A stretch of DNA of 10,838 bases from Cerioporus squamosus. Taxonomy: Eukaryota > Basidiomycota > Agaricomycetes > Polyporales > Polyporaceae. Below are positions 8,955 to 10,838 of this stretch, piece by piece (position 1 is the stretch's first letter; every line of letters starts with the position of its first letter). The notes beneath the pieces are model-generated. The model had not been told where the DNA came from and did not search any database. It was given only the letters and a program-made list of their open reading frames with translations. The stretch is from contig JABYQS010000945.1 of assembly GCA_022592435.1 (NCBI GenBank), positions 1 to 10,838 on the forward strand, read 5' to 3'. The translations under genes were made by a program, and so were the position numbers.

Positions 8955-9308
8955 ATCTACGCGAGAGCTCAGTACTCAGCTTCATGCGTTCGCCGTCAAC
9001 AATGTGCGGCCGACGTACGCTTTCTGTCGGACGAGATCCCACGACTTCAAGGGTTCGTCATACTATAGTAGCAGTCGCTGCCAACGGTTGCTATGATTGC
9101 GATGGGTTTCTGGCCACTCGACCCGACCTGCGGTGACCTGGCGGTGTAGATAGCCGTGTATTACATACTGGAGTGTTGTTGCTGTTCCGAGGAAGGTCTC
9201 GGGCTGTCTGTTTAGTCGAACGGGTGGTAGTACTCGGATTGCTGCTGAGCTGGGTTGGATGGATGCCTCACAGTTCTGGGCCATGTTGTGCCGGAGCGAG
9301 CGACGGAA

Positions 9309-9744
9309 AGGCCAGTAGTATCGGCTGCTGTCTTCCGCGCATGGAAGCGATCCGCGAGTCGCTGCCTCTGTCCAACGGATCTGCCCATTTTCTGGGAGGC
9401 TGAGCAATCCCTGGGAAGTTCGACGTCTGCGGAGTAACTCCTCCTACGGGATGCGATCATTCAAACGGTACTGGTTGCTGTACAATCGCTAGAGGCCCAT
9501 GCAACTTCAGGCATGTTGCGGAAGTCCTTGAGACACTGTCGGAGGAACTCAGCAATGCATCGAGGTCCGAGGAGCACTGGGCGATGAGAACGTACTGCAT
9601 GGCATGCTTGGCTGCTAGACGAGCCGCACAAATCATGACAGCGTCTTCCTGTTTTTGCGCTGGAATCCCACGCTGCGCTCTAAGCCAGGTACGTCAGTGT
9701 GACACAGTGTCGGCTGGGCGCAAGAGCAACCTTACGAGACTTAC
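9309..9744 (-). pseudogene. Duplicated gene segment, copy B (unrecognised)
   Basis: This is the partner of copy A, lying about 800 bases away in the same orientation. The minus strand has a donor GTAAGT at 9744, a branch-like CACTGACG and an acceptor GGCTTAG ending at 9680, giving a 65-nt intron in the same relative place as in copy A. The sequence just after the donor (CCCAGCCGAC) also resembles copy A (GGCAGCCGAC). Downstream, the frame VLLGPRCIAEFLRQCLKDF is shared in part, as is LADRFHARKTAAD versus LADRFCARKTAAD in another frame. Stops follow soon (near 9463). I do not recognise the family, and no intact gene can be drawn. Confidence 0.42.
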
Positions 9745-10106
9745 CGGTGCGTGGATGCCCATGGAGCGTGGCGTATATCAGTCGTCTGAACGCTAATTCT
9801 GTGAGGTCAGTGTTCAGTCTGCGTCGATAGCGACTGCGTGCAGTTGACTGACACTGCTTGTTCAGCGAAGCCCCACTTGTTCCCGGTCGTCAAGGGCTGC
9901 GACGAAGTTTGCAGCCGCTCGGCCCCATGCTCATGGACCTGCCGGCCTGCGGAAGTCGTGGAGGCAGCCAATCCGGTGCGACGGTGTGCGTTGAGTATTC
10001 GAGTGCATCGAGATTCGGAGTGACGGTGACATGCTACTGAGGGCAGAGCTGCAGTATTTACGAGGGATCCCGCACGCTGATTTATGATCATCGAGCCAAG
10101 GAAGCT
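9745..10106. other. No supported feature
   Basis: This is the interval between copy B and the coding-like stretch at the right edge. Two overlapping plus-strand frames at about 9838-10040 are open, one containing RPAEVVEAANPVRRCALSI, but they lack a clear start, splice partners or a recognisable motif. I see no RNA gene, repeat or promoter element that I would defend. Confidence 0.4.
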
Positions 10107-10838
10107 ATGTCTTACAGTTACCTCGTGAAGGTCAGCATGCTAGCTGGGGCATACAAGCGCATACGCACCCAGAAGCCAGTCTCCGCCAGTGTCCCTGCAT
10201 ACGATCTGACAGAGGACGTCCTCGGTGACTCCTCACCACCCTCCGCGCGACGACATTCTCGAGGCTGCTGTGAGACGTTCGAGCACAGCTCGGATTGAGC
10301 AATCGAAGTTGTCATACGTGCTTCCGGGCCGCTGATGGACGACATCCGAGTCCGGCTGAGCGAGCCTCCCGTTGTCCGCCACCTACTTACTGAGTATCTC
10401 CGCCAGGTTCCAGGAAGTTTGTCATGCTGTGCGACGTCACGCCGCACTTCGAGCTCTTGGTAAAGAGCCGTCTAACAGCGCGTGCACACGAAGAAGCTAC
10501 GCAGCGGGCGGTGGGCGTGCTCAACTTCAAGCTCGGGCCCAGCGGAAGCATAACCAACAAGGGCAGCGCTGCGGTTACACGCTTGACGATTAGGGGACTG
10601 GCATTGGAAGATCCGGCTGCAAGAACATATCGAACGAAGAAGGTCAGATGATTGGCTTGCGTGCACGCGGAGCTGAAGAATCGCCTCGCACCTAGGGCCA
10701 GAACGAATGCGTTCACTGCCATTCAGGAGCTCGACCAGTTCTGCTTGTGTGACGTCTGCACGACTTGCTGTGGGCAAGCTTTGCGCCCAGTTGTCCTCGC
10801 GAGAAGGTGCCGAGTACGTGACAGACAGACTAGCGTGT
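10107..10838 (+). other. Candidate partial gene or gene relic at the right edge
   Basis: Three plus-strand pieces read like protein. From an ATG at 10107 one frame is open to a TGA at 10296-10298. The same frame then reopens with ASGPLMDDIRVRLSEPPVV and HLLTEYLRQVPG. A second frame (10394-10648) reads KFVMLCDVTPHFELLVKSRL and later FKLGPSGSITNKGSAAV. A possible intron runs from GTCAGATG at 10643 to CCATTCAG ending at 10726, after which a cysteine-rich frame (CLCDVCTTCC) stays open to the end of the window. The one in-frame stop and the frame change could be introns I cannot place, or mutations in a dead gene. I do not recognise the product. The minus strand of the same interval is also partly open, so strand is uncertain. 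Confidence 0.25.

Noticed and set aside
8498..9744. Assignment of the duplicated segments to a fungal seven-transmembrane family
   Set aside because: The resemblance to a C-terminal membrane segment is vague, and the copies change frame relative to each other, so naming a family would be guesswork.

Overview
The window looks like nuclear DNA of a filamentous basidiomycete, probably a wood-decay Agaricomycete (Polyporales-like). It is GC-rich, its one clear gene carries spliceosomal introns with fungal-type donors (GTGCGT, GTATGT), and that gene encodes an F-box protein with a long C-terminal region of a kind I recognise from large lineage-specific families in polypores. This placement rests on remembered family features and was not checked by a search.

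Layout. (1) Positions 46-288 hold a compact non-autonomous DNA transposon (MITE) with perfect 23-bp terminal inverted repeats and TA target-site duplications. (2) Positions 289-2415 contain no gene I can defend, only a pyrimidine-rich tract, an open frame without an ATG and a cluster of hairpins. (3) Positions 2416-5372 hold one F-box protein gene on the minus strand, reconstructed here as exons 5372-4855, 4019-3758 and 3566-2416. Its first intron is unusually long at 835 nt, and the third coding segment has one reading-frame break near 3430-3455. (4) Positions 5373-8497 have no recognisable gene; they include a pyrimidine-rich block upstream of the F-box gene and several good intron-like signals on the plus strand without a convincing protein. 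(5) Positions 8498-8954 and 9309-9744 are two diverged copies of one segment. Both carry an intron-like element in the same relative place on the minus strand, which suggests the remains of a tandemly duplicated gene. (6) From about 10107 to the right edge there are coding-like plus-strand stretches that could be an unrecognised gene running out of the window, or a decayed one.

The genes do not form a pathway or operon. The picture is a gene-poor, rearranged accessory region with one identifiable F-box gene, a MITE and duplicated gene debris. I see no rRNA, tRNA, CRISPR array or clear previously undescribed system. The observations most worth following are the F-box gene model (giant intron and frame break), the duplicated intron-bearing segments and the MITE.
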